Positions 1-8,630 of a stretch of 64,000 bases of DNA are shown here, one piece after another (position 1 is the first letter of the stretch; every line of letters begins with the position of its first letter). The stretch comes from Lachnospiraceae bacterium (lineage in GTDB: Bacteria > Bacillota > Clostridia > Lachnospirales > Lachnospiraceae). The DNA lies in the NCBI GenBank assembly GCA_017405805.1, contig JAFQZU010000005.1, forward strand, positions 1 through 64,000, given 5' to 3'. The notes beneath the pieces were generated by a model, which saw only the letters and a list, made by a program, of their open reading frames with translations, was not told the origin of the DNA and made no database searches. A program made the translations under genes and the position numbers.

Positions 1-196
1 GAAACCGGTGATGTGAATATGCGGCAGTACTTATCCCACGCCTGACGGCCTGGGCTGAACTGCGGCCGGACTTTGCTAAACGGCGATTTCCGTGCGCTGA
101 ACGCGCTTCAGCGCATGGGCTGATCGCCCGGAATAATCAATAAATCCGAATGGAACGCGCTATATTTGGAATATATCGGATGAATCACGCGCTGAT
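1..196. other. Upstream of the tail gene; no intact ORF
   Basis: No intact gene is visible. Frame 1 is interrupted only by TGA codons (at 43, 121, 181 and 193). Its stretch around 154-176 matches 20 of 23 bases of the start of the downstream tail gene at 233-255, but in another reading frame. In the tail gene's own frame the open stretch extends back to base 137 without an ATG and without a clear Shine-Dalgarno site. The first ~130 bases are more GC-rich than the prophage that follows. The likeliest reading is a frameshifted or duplicated 5' part of the tail gene or of a neighbouring structural gene, cut by the window edge. Confidence 0.4.
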
Positions 197-3100
197 ATGT
201 CAGACGCTTTAAACGGCGTTATAGACGCTTATAACGCGCTGTATCAGGAATATATGACTTCGCATACATTAAACCTTACAAGGGCTAAAACAAACGCATA
301 CAACGCCATTATAGACGCTTACACGGCATATAACGAAACGCTGACAAGGATATCACCCATACAGGCGAATTACCTTGATTTGGTTAATGCAGAATATAAA
401 GCGAACGATTTTAAAGCATTCCTTACAAGCGAATGTAAACCGATATTCAATGATACGATTACAAACGCAAGGATAGCAAGCGCAGTATTAACAAGCGCTA
501 ATCTATCACCTTTTTATGTGACGGAAATATCACAATCGACAACGACAAGCGGAGTATCATCTGAGATCCTTGCACTTGCTAAAACGCTGATAGATACCAG
601 ATACGAAATAGAAGTGAATTCCGCAACACTGGATGAATACACTGATATATGGATTGGTTCATTCAAGGTAACGAACAAAGAAAACAGCGCGGATACAATT
701 ACTACATCACCTATTACCATTCAGGTATTAGAAAATGAAGTAAAACCGATACTATATAAGGTTTACGCAATTCTCGCGGATTATTCGACAATAGGCGATG
801 ATATAGTTGCTTTATTCAAAGCTAACGACTTTTCAAATCGTCTAAGCGCTTACAATCTGGAAAGATTAAATACTCTTGCGGATGCTTGCCAATATGTATT
901 AGATGCATTATTGAAAGAGGGCGCAGGAGATGAAAACGAAAGTCCGCAGATAGATACATCATCTGATTTATATAATCAGGTGTATTTACCTTATTACAAT
1001 AAATTAACTGCGCTTAATACGGAAATAGCGACAAGGAACAGCCAGATTAGCACGATTAACGATTTAATAGCTAATATGGATGCTATACGCGCTGAAGTAC
1101 AAAAGGAGCTTAATTTTGATAAATATCTGCAAGATGCGGATGTTTGGAATGAATTTGTTTCATACAGGCGTGAAGATGTTTATGCGGATAGCACTTATTC
1201 ATCCGACAACATGACAAGCGCAGAAATCTTTGAAGCAGCTCAAAAGATATTAGAAGATGCAAGTACACAAGTAAAGAATTCTTCATCTATTCAGCATAGC
1301 ATTCAATCAAGTATCAGAAACTTGTTAATGCTGAAAGAGTTTGAACCGCTGATAGATTATTTTTCTGTTGGTAACTGGATGCGCTTAAAAGTGGATGGCA
1401 ATGTTTATAAATTGCGCTTACTTGAATATGTCATTGATTTCAATGATTTTGAAAAGACTTCAGTAACATTTTCGGATGTTATGAAAGTATCGGATGGATT
1501 AACAGATGTTCAATCTATTCTTGCGCAAGCTTCAAGTATGGCATCATCCTATAGCGTTACGCAAAAACAAGCATTGGCAGGAACAAAAAGTAAATCCCTG
1601 TTAGATAATTGGACTGAAAAAGGATTGGATTTAACCAATCTAAAGATTGTCGATACGGCAAACAGACAAGATATTTCATGGGATGCACACGGTATTTTAT
1701 TACGCGAGTTCAATGCTGATACTAATGAATACGACAATCAGCAAATGAAACTGATTAACCGTGGTATCTATCTTACAGATAATAACTGGCGGTCATTAAA
1801 AACAGCTATCGGTAAATTCCTTTATCGTGATCCTGTTTCGGGTGAATACAATACCGCTTATGGCGTGAATGCTGAAACACTGGTAGGAAAGATGATATTA
1901 GGCGAACAGTTAGGAATTTATAATTCTTCAAATTCTTTGACGTTCGACAAAGACGGATTGAAAGTTTCTAATCTCGTTAATTCAGTTATCATCAATCCTA
2001 ATGTAAGTTCGCTGTTTCAAGTGCTGAAGGGTGAAACGCCTGTTATTACACTGAATTCAAGCGGTGATGCGGTCATTACTGGTACTATCAATGCCAATGG
2101 TGGTTATTTCGGTTCTGTCAATCCATTTATGGTAACTGATAATGGATTGGATGGTACAGCATCAAGTAATGTTTCTACAGATGATATTGAACAGGCAGAT
2201 ACATTTGATTTGTATTCGAATGGTTCTTATTCTAATAGTTTCACAGTTGAGATAGAAAAATCTGGAGAAACGGACAACATCAATAACATTGATCTGACAT
2301 TAACCAGTGTTAGTTTGCTTATTCCGTATTCATACACGATAACAAGAACCATAACCGATACAACGATTGATGACCAAAGCACAGATATTTCAGGTGGTGA
2401 CGGAGAGGATGATGATGATACTATCATTGATACTTCATCTGAAACAACGACAACAACAACCGTAACTGAAACATATACGGATGTTGCAAGTGTATCTGTA
2501 AGCAGCACTGAAACGAATGTAACGAGTTATGTTAGCGTTTCCTTCTTAAATGGTACGAAAACATACAGATATACTTATTCATTCGGGCAATCCGATATGC
2601 TGACTTATCTAAAGACTCTTGCCAGAAATAGCAATCCTGATTTGGATAGTAGTTATTCACTATCGAACATTACCATTAACGGCGCATCGGCTATTGCAAA
2701 TTATAAGTATCATTTTACATCTTATAATTCATATGCGCATATTGGTACTGACTATTTCAATTATAACGATATTCTGACTGTTAGGAATGGCAAGGTTACA
2801 TTAGGCATTACAACAATCAATGATCTGACTGTAACAAAGAATATCAATTTAGGCGAGAATACCTATATTAAAGGTAAGATGGCAAGCAATGACTATTGGA
2901 GATTGTTTGGTGGCGGTTCTTCCAATGCAGGATATCTCGAACTTGCAACCGCTGATGATGGAACTGAACCTATCTATGTTAGGCAGTATACAGGGCAATT
3001 TGCAACGCTTAAACGGACACTAACACTATTAGATGGTAGCGGTAATACAATACTTCCCGGAACGTTAAAATGTAAGAATTTATTATCTACTGCAACTTAT

Positions 3101-3832
3101 ATAGACATGAGTTCACAGGTTGTGTTTAAAGGCGCTGACACTTGGTTAGGCTATTCAAGCGCAACCAATGAAAGAAGGCTTAGAATATCATCCGCAGGAA
3201 GTAGCGGAACATACAAGCATGATACATATATCTATGGCGGTAATGCATCATCAACTACGGCAATCGGATTTTATGACGCAAAGAATAAACATTCTGTATT
3301 GGTTTACACTGATACAACGAATACATTAACTGTAGGAGCTGCTAATTTCCATTTCAAGGATTATAGCGGTTCTACAAGGCGTCCTGTATCATCTGCTACA
3401 ACCGATAAAAAGAGAGTATCTTATTTCGGTTCTAAATCATCTGGTCTTGGTGTAGGCGGTCAATGGGGAAGTTCGGCATTTTCTACACGTACTATTACGG
3501 TGGCATCTTCTGATATCCGAATTAAGAAGAATGTTAATGATACAGAGGTTAAATCCGCTGTTGATGTTCTGAATAAAATTAAAATGCATTCGTTTGATTG
3601 GACGGATGGAAACGGACACCAAAAGATAGGATTTATCGCTGATGAACTTGAAAAGCTCGATGAAAGACTATCCATAGGTGGAGGATATAACGAGGATGGC
3701 ACGATGAATGTTAAAAGCGTTAATGACTTCTATCTATTAGGGTACGTTGTTAAAGCTATTCAGGAACAACAGAAAGTGATAGATGAACAACGAAAAGAAA
3801 TAGAAAAGTTAAAGATGGGGGTATCAGCATGA
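197..3832 (+). CDS. Phage tail fibre/tip protein with C-terminal S74 chaperone domain
   Basis: A 1211-residue phage structural protein. The N-terminal ~450 residues are helical and repetitive (IDAYNALY- and IDAYTAYN-like units). The middle is beta-rich and Ser/Thr/Asn-rich, with an acidic then Thr-rich linker near residues 725-775. The C-terminus carries a peptidase S74/intramolecular chaperone domain beginning at SDIRIKKNV (about residue 1105), with GFIADEL downstream, and it ends in a short coiled coil (EQQKVIDEQRKEIEKL). S74 domains trimerise fibres and then cleave themselves off in known phages. The first ATG is used, but no good Shine-Dalgarno site precedes it and the frame stays open to base 137, so the true N-terminus may be missing or frameshifted. 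Its stop overlaps the next start by 4 bases (ATGA). Codon use is AT-rich, unlike the host genes after 6.6 kb. Confidence 0.8.
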   Translation: MSDALNGVIDAYNALYQEYMTSHTLNLTRAKTNAYNAIIDAYTAYNETLTRISPIQANYLDLVNAEYKANDFKAFLTSECKPIFNDTITNARIASAVLTSANLSPFYVTEISQSTTTSGVSSEILALAKTLIDTRYEIEVNSATLDEYTDIWIGSFKVTNKENSADTITTSPITIQVLENEVKPILYKVYAILADYSTIGDDIVALFKANDFSNRLSAYNLERLNTLADACQYVLDALLKEGAGDENESPQIDTSSDLYNQVYLPYYNKLTALNTEIATRNSQISTINDLIANMDAIRAEVQKELNFDKYLQDADVWNEFVSYRREDVYADSTYSSDNMTSAEIFEAAQKILEDASTQVKNSSSIQHSIQSSIRNLLMLKEFEPLIDYFSVGNWMRLKVDGNVYKLRLLEYVIDFNDFEKTSVTFSDVMKVSDGLTDVQSILAQASSMASSYSVTQKQALAGTKSKSLLDNWTEKGLDLTNLKIVDTANRQDISWDAHGILLREFNADTNEYDNQQMKLINRGIYLTDNNWRSLKTAIGKFLYRDPVSGEYNTAYGVNAETLVGKMILGEQLGIYNSSNSLTFDKDGLKVSNLVNSVIINPNVSSLFQVLKGETPVITLNSSGDAVITGTINANGGYFGSVNPFMVTDNGLDGTASSNVSTDDIEQADTFDLYSNGSYSNSFTVEIEKSGETDNINNIDLTLTSVSLLIPYSYTITRTITDTTIDDQSTDISGGDGEDDDDTIIDTSSETTTTTTVTETYTDVASVSVSSTETNVTSYVSVSFLNGTKTYRYTYSFGQSDMLTYLKTLARNSNPDLDSSYSLSNITINGASAIANYKYHFTSYNSYAHIGTDYFNYNDILTVRNGKVTLGITTINDLTVTKNINLGENTYIKGKMASNDYWRLFGGGSSNAGYLELATADDGTEPIYVRQYTGQFATLKRTLTLLDGSGNTILPGTLKCKNLLSTATYIDMSSQVVFKGADTWLGYSSATNERRLRISSAGSSGTYKHDTYIYGGNASSTTAIGFYDAKNKHSVLVYTDTTNTLTVGAANFHFKDYSGSTRRPVSSATTDKKRVSYFGSKSSGLGVGGQWGSSAFSTRTITVASSDIRIKKNVNDTEVKSAVDVLNKIKMHSFDWTDGNGHQKIGFIADELEKLDERLSIGGGYNEDGTMNVKSVNDFYLLGYVVKAIQEQQKVIDEQRKEIEKLKMGVSA

Positions 3833-4644
3833 TTTTTAGAAATGCAAATGATTTCTGCTATGATAATCAATACCTGTCTGATTATGGGTTCATCATCGCT
3901 GAATTTGGCGCTATAGATACTGAAACAATCAATCAGGGTTCAGATATCGTTTTATCGACTGTACCAATCAATCATGGTTCAAAGTATCTAAAAAGTGCCT
4001 CATCTTATGAAGGCGTAATTACATCTGAATTCAGGATTATGAAAAGTCCTGAATCAGATAGTTACGTTATTACGGATGATGAATACAGGGATATAGTGCG
4101 ATGGCTCAACAGGAAAGATTATTGTACATTGCATTTTATATCTGATAGCGATGAAGAAACGGTTACATGCTTCTATGATGCAACTTTCAATGTATCACAG
4201 GTCTATGATAATCTTAGGCGCTTAGTTGCACTTGATTTATCCATGACAACAAACAGACCATTCGGATATGGTCAGATGCAGAGTAGCAAAATGACGTTTA
4301 GCGGAAATGGCGAAGAAAGAAAGCTAACGGATATATCAGATGAAATTGGTTTAACTGTTCCTGATATGCAGATTAAAATTAATCGTAGTGGTGATTTGAC
4401 TTTAGAGAATATCACGACTGAAAGCGCATTAGTTATAAAGAACTGCATATATGGCGAAACGATCACTATTAACGGTGATATGAAAATCATTAGTACGGAT
4501 TCAGCCGAACACAGGCAAACCATAGCAAATGATTTTAATTATGAATTCGTCACTATAGGAAACACTATAGACAACAGGTTTAATAGATTTATCGCAAGTA
4601 TTCCATGTGAAGTTACGATATCTTATCATCCTGTAGTTAAATAA
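3829..4644 (+). CDS. Phage tail protein, Dit/Sipho_tail-like
   Basis: A 271-residue protein translationally coupled (ATGA overlap) to the tail fibre gene. The N-terminal part (MIFRNANDFCYDNQYL) and the C-terminal beta domain, with the motifs GETITINGD and DNRFNRFIAS before a final Val/Ile-rich strand, resemble siphovirus distal tail (Dit, Sipho_tail) proteins, which form the hub between tail tube and receptor-binding apparatus. The assignment rests on pattern memory rather than an alignment. Its position after the S74 fibre rather than before the tip protein is unusual, because Dit usually follows the tape measure gene. No signal peptide or membrane segment is seen. It is probably the last structural gene of the element, since the next gene is the integrase with its own promoter. 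Confidence 0.55.
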   Translation: MIFRNANDFCYDNQYLSDYGFIIAEFGAIDTETINQGSDIVLSTVPINHGSKYLKSASSYEGVITSEFRIMKSPESDSYVITDDEYRDIVRWLNRKDYCTLHFISDSDEETVTCFYDATFNVSQVYDNLRRLVALDLSMTTNRPFGYGQMQSSKMTFSGNGEERKLTDISDEIGLTVPDMQIKINRSGDLTLENITTESALVIKNCIYGETITINGDMKIISTDSAEHRQTIANDFNYEFVTIGNTIDNRFNRFIASIPCEVTISYHPVVK

Positions 4645-4658
4645 ACGTACTTCTATTA

Positions 4659-4687
4659 TTGAAAGTGGGTATATTGTGAGTTATAAT
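4659..4687 (+). promoter_or_regulatory. Sigma-A type promoter of the integrase
   Basis: TTGAAA (4659-4664), a 17-base spacer and TATAAT (4682-4687) lie 48 bases before the preferred integrase start. This is the closest match to the sigma-A consensus in the prophage part and suggests that the integrase is transcribed independently of the tail genes. Confidence 0.7.
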
Positions 4688-4734
4688 AAAAATGCGAACT
4701 TTATACAATGCTTTCAATAATAGGGGTTATATAT

Positions 4735-5892
4735 ATGGGTAAAGATTTAAAAGGTAAAGAATTAGGAAAAGGAATTAGACAAAGGGCAAACGGTTTATAT
4801 GAAGCACGTTATTCAGTAAACAAAAAATCATTTTCTTTCTATTCTGACGATCTGGAAGAGTTGAAAAAGAAATTAGAATATGAAAAGAAAAAAGCCAATA
4901 CAGATATAGTATCGTTCTTTGGAAATAGTACATTAGATGAATGGTTTGAAGAGTGGTTTAAGACATATAAACAGAAAAGCATTAAGGTTTCATCCGTTGC
5001 TCCGATGCGCAGGAAATACACTAATTCTTTTGGTAGGATTCTTGGCAAAAGAAAACTCGTTGAAATCATGAACATAGATGTTCAACGTGCGGTTAATCAG
5101 CTGCATAAAGAAGGTAAATCAAAAGCTACCATTAGCGAATCTTTAGGCAGATTAAGAGAATGCTTTGATTCAGCAAAGAACAACGGAATTGTTTCATATA
5201 ATCCATGTAATGATATTGTTCTACCACGAATGGAAGAAAAGAAAAAAGAACGAAGATTTCTTTCAAAGGAAGAACAAGTAACATTTTTAAATGCTGCATC
5301 CGATACATGGTATAAGGAAATGTTCTATATCATGTTCCTCACTGGTATGCGTGTTGGCGAGGTCGGCGCTTTAAAGTGGAGTGATATAGATTTTCAAAAG
5401 AAGGAAATCCATGTAAGACGCAATCTAATGTGCCAGTATGATAAAGGTGTTAAAACGCTTTCTCTGATCGAACCCAAAACAGCAAATTCAATTCGGACAA
5501 TTCCATTTTTTGGTGAAGCCGAAGAAATGTTTTTGTCACAGAAGGATAAGCAGGAAAAGCGAAAAAGAGAATTAGGTGATAGATGGAGATCCAAATTTGA
5601 TAATCTGGTTTTCTGTACTTCTTTAGGCAGTGAATGCACAAGATACATTATAGAAAAGGAAACAACGAAAGTAACTGATAGAATCAACAAGCATGAGAGA
5701 TTTGAAAACATGTATCCTCATGCGATCCGTCACACGTTCTGTAGTAGATGTTATGAATGTGGGATTGATGTAAAGGTCACGCAGAAATTGATGGGGCATA
5801 GTTCTATCAGTATCACACTTGACTATTACACGCATCTAAGCGGATTACAGTTTGAAGATGCGGTTAAAAAGTTCGGAAGAATAAACGAATAA
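4735..5892 (+). CDS. int: Tyrosine recombinase (phage integrase)
   Basis: A 385-residue site-specific recombinase that would integrate and excise this element. The N-terminal ~60 residues form the arm-binding-like domain (KGIRQRANGLYEARYS), followed by a SAM-like core-binding domain (~65-165) and the catalytic domain. Catalytic residues are visible: Arg206 (TGMRVGE), His329 and Arg332 (HAIRH), His355 (GHSS) and the nucleophile Tyr365 (LDYYTH). An ATG at 4708 is in frame, but the ATG at 4735 has an AGGGG site 8 bases upstream and gives the usual family N-terminus, so it is preferred. A consensus promoter lies upstream and a terminator follows at 5919. All catalytic residues are intact, so the enzyme could be active even if the phage is defective. 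Confidence 0.93.
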   Translation: MGKDLKGKELGKGIRQRANGLYEARYSVNKKSFSFYSDDLEELKKKLEYEKKKANTDIVSFFGNSTLDEWFEEWFKTYKQKSIKVSSVAPMRRKYTNSFGRILGKRKLVEIMNIDVQRAVNQLHKEGKSKATISESLGRLRECFDSAKNNGIVSYNPCNDIVLPRMEEKKKERRFLSKEEQVTFLNAASDTWYKEMFYIMFLTGMRVGEVGALKWSDIDFQKKEIHVRRNLMCQYDKGVKTLSLIEPKTANSIRTIPFFGEAEEMFLSQKDKQEKRKRELGDRWRSKFDNLVFCTSLGSECTRYIIEKETTKVTDRINKHERFENMYPHAIRHTFCSRCYECGIDVKVTQKLMGHSSISITLDYYTHLSGLQFEDAVKKFGRINE

Positions 5893-5918
5893 CAATTTGA
5901 ATTTAATATGATTATTTT

Positions 5919-5950
5919 GCCGTGATTAACCAACAATCACGGCTTTTATT
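5919..5950 (+). terminator. Intrinsic terminator after integrase
   Basis: A perfect 9-bp stem, GCCGTGATT (5919-5927) with AATCACGGC (5935-5943), is separated by a 7-base loop and followed by TTTTATT. It separates the integrase transcript from the small gene downstream, whose -10-like TATAAT (5952-5957) and AAGGAAGG Shine-Dalgarno begin immediately afterwards. Confidence 0.85.
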
Positions 5951-5973
5951 ATATAATTAAGGAAGGTACAAAA

Positions 5974-6345
5974 ATGGTTAATTCTGATAATGATTTTACA
6001 AGAGAAGAAATGATTGAAATGTCAAGAGCTAAAAAGGCAGGATATAAAATGGTAGAAAAGAAAGATTACAATTCAATGACAAGAGAAGAACTAATTGAAG
6101 TTTGCAAACGTAAAGATAACGCTATCACGGAATACCTAAATCATTCTGAAAGAAATGAATGTACATTATACGGAAAAAGTGATATAATGGAAATCTATAA
6201 ATGCAGAAGTGAAAAAGCATTGAACATTTTGAAGCTCTATTTTCAGATGGGATATGGTAATAAGATCGGCAAGGAATATTACATCCCGAAAACAAGACAT
6301 GACGATTTTATTAAAGACTTCGCAGGAAAAGAAATATTTGTGTAA
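5974..6345 (+). CDS. Small DNA-binding protein, excisionase-like
   Basis: A 123-residue, Lys/Glu-rich protein. The first ~60 residues contain two TREE[ML]IE repeats and are probably helical. The second half (TLYGKSDIMEIYKCRSEKAL, then FQMGYGNKIGKEYYIP) has the helix-turn-helix plus wing pattern of MerR/Xis-type DNA-binding domains, with a GxEYYIP segment resembling the recognition wing of excisionases. A strong AAGGAAGG site lies 7 bases before the ATG. It sits between the integrase and the presumed attachment site, a plausible place for a recombination directionality factor, though such factors more often precede int. The family assignment is inferred. It could also be a small transcriptional regulator. 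Confidence 0.5.
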   Translation: MVNSDNDFTREEMIEMSRAKKAGYKMVEKKDYNSMTREELIEVCKRKDNAITEYLNHSERNECTLYGKSDIMEIYKCRSEKALNILKLYFQMGYGNKIGKEYYIPKTRHDDFIKDFAGKEIFV

Positions 6346-6518
6346 GGTTTTAAAGGGGTTGATGCGCAGTATATATCACCTAACTATCACAAAAAACTAT
6401 CACTTTTAGTAACTCAAATACACGAAAAACCTTGAAAACAAAGGGCTTTCCGATGTATTTATGTATAATTGTCAACTACAAGAAGTAATTCGCAGCCGGA
6501 AATCCGGAAGCGATCATT
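6346..6518. other. Right edge of the mobile element (attR region)
   Basis: No gene is seen. Composition changes here from the AT-rich prophage to the GC-rich host. The region contains a pair of AACTATCAC repeats (6382-6403) and, further right, an imperfect inverted repeat around ACCTTGAAAACAAAGGG (6429-6445) of the kind used as a tyrosine-recombinase core. An isolated TATAAT lies at 6464-6469 without a matching -35. The exact att core cannot be fixed because the left end of the element is outside the window. Confidence 0.45.
6382..6403. repeat. Direct repeat AACTATCAC x2, possible integrase arm sites
   Basis: AACTATCAC occurs at 6382-6390 and again at 6395-6403, spaced 13 bp start to start, and a related ATATCACC lies just upstream (6373-6380). 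Short direct repeats a little inside an element end are typical of integrase arm-type or Xis binding sites. The role is inferred from position only. Confidence 0.4.
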
Positions 6519-6571
6519 CCGCCATGCCGACAACGTGCCGATGGAAACTGCGCAGGTTGCCGGCATGGCGG
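6519..6571. repeat. Long hairpin at the host side of the element junction
   Basis: CCGCCATGCCGACAAC (6519-6534) pairs with GTTGCCGGCATGGCGG (6556-6571) at 15 of 16 positions around a 21-base loop. No T-run follows on the plus strand, so it is not a standard terminator for rightward transcripts. It may be the leader of the next gene or the leftover 3' hairpin of a host gene separated by integration. Confidence 0.5.
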
Positions 6572-6598
6572 CTTTATGGTAAAAAGGCGTAAGCAGAT

Positions 6599-7903
6599 AT
6601 GCGGAAAAAGAAGGTTGCCGTGATCGGCGCGGGCGCCGCAGGCCTGATGACGGCCTGTGCGGCGGCGCAGGCAGGCGCGCAGGCGGTTGTCCTGGAGAGA
6701 AATGAAAAGGCCGGTAAGAAGATCTATATAACAGGCAAGGGGAGATGCAATCTGACCAATGCCTGTGAACCGGAGGAGTTCCTGCGCCATGTGGTGAGCA
6801 ATCCGCGGTTTTTGTACAGCGCGCTGTACGGCTTCGATCAGTACGCCATGATGGATTTTCTTTCGCAGAACGGCTGCCCCGTCAAAACGGAGCGCGGCGC
6901 GCGGGTCTTCCCTGTGTCGGACCACGCCTCCGACGTCACAAAAGCGCTGACGGAATGCCTGAAAAGGAACGGCGGCAGCATCCGGTATCACAGCCGTGTG
7001 CGGGAGATTCTGACCAGTCAGGCGGATGACGGGATGCAGAAGGCAGTCGGCGTGAAGCTGGAGAGCGGGGAGGAGATCGCCGCCGATGCGGTCGTACTGT
7101 GTACCGGGGGGCTCTCTTATCCCTCCACCGGATCGACCGGGGACGGGTACAGCATGGCGAAAGCGCTGGGCCTTCCCGTCAAAGCACAGGAACCTTCGCT
7201 GGTACCGCTGGTCTGCGAAGAGGAGTGGTGCAGGCGCCTGCAGGGACTGGCATTGAAAAATGTGCAGGTCAGGCTCTATGCGCCGCAGGAGGAGCAGACC
7301 GGGCAAAAGACGAAAAAAGCCTCGAAAAGACCGCTCTACGAAGGCTTCGGAGAGCTTTTGTTCACACATTTCGGCCTGAGCGGGCCGCTCATCCTGACGG
7401 CGTCCTGCAAGTGTTCGTGGGAAGGAAAAAACAGGGACCGCGCCTACCGTCTGTTCATCGACCTCAAGCCGGCCATTCCCTTAAAGGAACTGGAGGACCG
7501 CATCGCGAAGGAGTTCGCCGCGGCCGGAAGAAAACATTTTCCGGCGGCGCTCCGCCCGCTTTTCCCCGCCAGACTTGCGCAGGAGGTGTCTCTTATGGCA
7601 GGATTGGGAGAGGACAGGACGGCGGCTTCCGTGTCGGGAAATGAGATCCGTTCGCTGGCAGCCCTGATCAAGGAGATCCCCGTGACCATAACCGGGACCA
7701 GGGGCTTTCAGGAGGCGGTCGTCACAAGAGGCGGGATCGATGTAAAGTCCTTTGACCCCCATACCATGGAATGCCGTCTGATACACGGACTGTACGCGGC
7801 GGGAGAGGTCCTGGACCTCGATGCGCATACGGGCGGGTTCAATCTCCAGATCGCCTGGTCGACGGGGCATCTGGCAGGCGTCAGCTGCAGTGGTGAACGG
7901 TAA
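6599..7903 (+). CDS. HI0933/BaiN-family FAD-dependent oxidoreductase
   Basis: A 434-residue flavoprotein. The N-terminus has the FAD-binding Rossmann motif GAGAAG (residues 10-15) followed by an acidic strand end (VVLERNEKAGKK) and the family signature TGKGRCNLTN (residues 45-54). The C-terminal signature TRGGID and AGEVLDLDAHTGGFNLQIA, the second FAD contact, is also present. Members of this family (HI0933, YhiN, BaiN) are annotated as aminoacetone oxidases or, in gut clostridia, as 3-dehydro-bile-acid reductases. The substrate cannot be told from sequence, and no other bile acid genes are nearby. It is the first host gene after the element and ends 27 bases before cmk, so it is probably cotranscribed with cmk-ispH-S1. 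Confidence 0.82.
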   Translation: MRKKKVAVIGAGAAGLMTACAAAQAGAQAVVLERNEKAGKKIYITGKGRCNLTNACEPEEFLRHVVSNPRFLYSALYGFDQYAMMDFLSQNGCPVKTERGARVFPVSDHASDVTKALTECLKRNGGSIRYHSRVREILTSQADDGMQKAVGVKLESGEEIAADAVVLCTGGLSYPSTGSTGDGYSMAKALGLPVKAQEPSLVPLVCEEEWCRRLQGLALKNVQVRLYAPQEEQTGQKTKKASKRPLYEGFGELLFTHFGLSGPLILTASCKCSWEGKNRDRAYRLFIDLKPAIPLKELEDRIAKEFAAAGRKHFPAALRPLFPARLAQEVSLMAGLGEDRTAASVSGNEIRSLAALIKEIPVTITGTRGFQEAVVTRGGIDVKSFDPHTMECRLIHGLYAAGEVLDLDAHTGGFNLQIAWSTGHLAGVSCSGER

Positions 7904-7930
7904 TATTTTTGCGGAGGTAGTGAGTAAGAA

Positions 7931-8599
7931 ATGAACAGTATTGCGATAGACGGGCCCGCCGGGGCCGGAAAGAGCTCCATAGCCAAAATGCTCGCGGGGA
8001 AGCTGTCTTATATTTATGTAGACACGGGCGCTATGTTCCGCGCCATGGCGCTGTATCTTCTTCGATGCGGCGTGAACGCGGAGGATGCGGCGGCGATCAG
8101 CGCGCACTGCAAAGAGGCGGACATCACGATCCGGATTAAGGACGGCGCACAGGTAGTGCTCCTGAACGGGGAGGACGTGAGCCCCTATATCCGGACGCAG
8201 GAAGTGGGAGAGATGGCCTCGAGGAGCAGTGTCAATCCGGATGTGCGGGCTAAACTTCTGGAGCTGCAGAGAGCGCTGGCCGCCAGAGAAAATGTCGTCA
8301 TGGACGGCCGCGACATCGGCACGGTGGTCCTGCCGGACGCACCTGTCAAGATCTATCTCACAGCCTCCCCCGAGGTCAGGGCAAAAAGGCGCTGCCTGCA
8401 GCTGGAGGAGAGCGGACAGACTGCGGATTACGACCAGGTGCTGGCCGAGATCAGGGAGCGGGATTACAGGGACATGAACCGCGCCATCGCCCCCCTTAAG
8501 CAGGCGGAGGACGCGATCCTGGTGGATAGCTCCAATATGACGATCCCGGAAGTGCTCGATACCTTTTTGAAGATCGCAGAGGACAGGCTCGGAAAGTAA
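7931..8599 (+). CDS. cmk: Cytidylate kinase
   Basis: A 222-residue enzyme that phosphorylates CMP and dCMP with ATP in pyrimidine salvage and RNA turnover. The P-loop GPAGAGKSS (residues 8-16), YVDTGAMFRA, the DGRDIGTVV motif and RDYRDMNR are all present and canonical. Length is normal for the family. A GGAGG-like Shine-Dalgarno precedes the ATG. It is followed 31 bases later by ispH and then the S1 gene, a gene order conserved in many Clostridia. Confidence 0.95.
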   Translation: MNSIAIDGPAGAGKSSIAKMLAGKLSYIYVDTGAMFRAMALYLLRCGVNAEDAAAISAHCKEADITIRIKDGAQVVLLNGEDVSPYIRTQEVGEMASRSSVNPDVRAKLLELQRALAARENVVMDGRDIGTVVLPDAPVKIYLTASPEVRAKRRCLQLEESGQTADYDQVLAEIRERDYRDMNRAIAPLKQAEDAILVDSSNMTIPEVLDTFLKIAEDRLGK

Positions 8600-8630
8600 A
8601 CAAACCTTTATTTTTGGCGGAGGGAACGGT

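Noticed and set aside
1..196. TGA read as tryptophan (alternative code) in the prophage
   Set aside because: The tail fibre gene itself ends at a TGA overlapping the next start, and the other TGA codons lie in a stretch with frame disagreement, so a frameshifted remnant explains them better.
6476..6598. Extra gene just after the mobile element
   Set aside because: Only a minus-strand frame crossing the hairpin and the start of the flavoprotein gene is open; it is a shadow with no ribosome site or domain.
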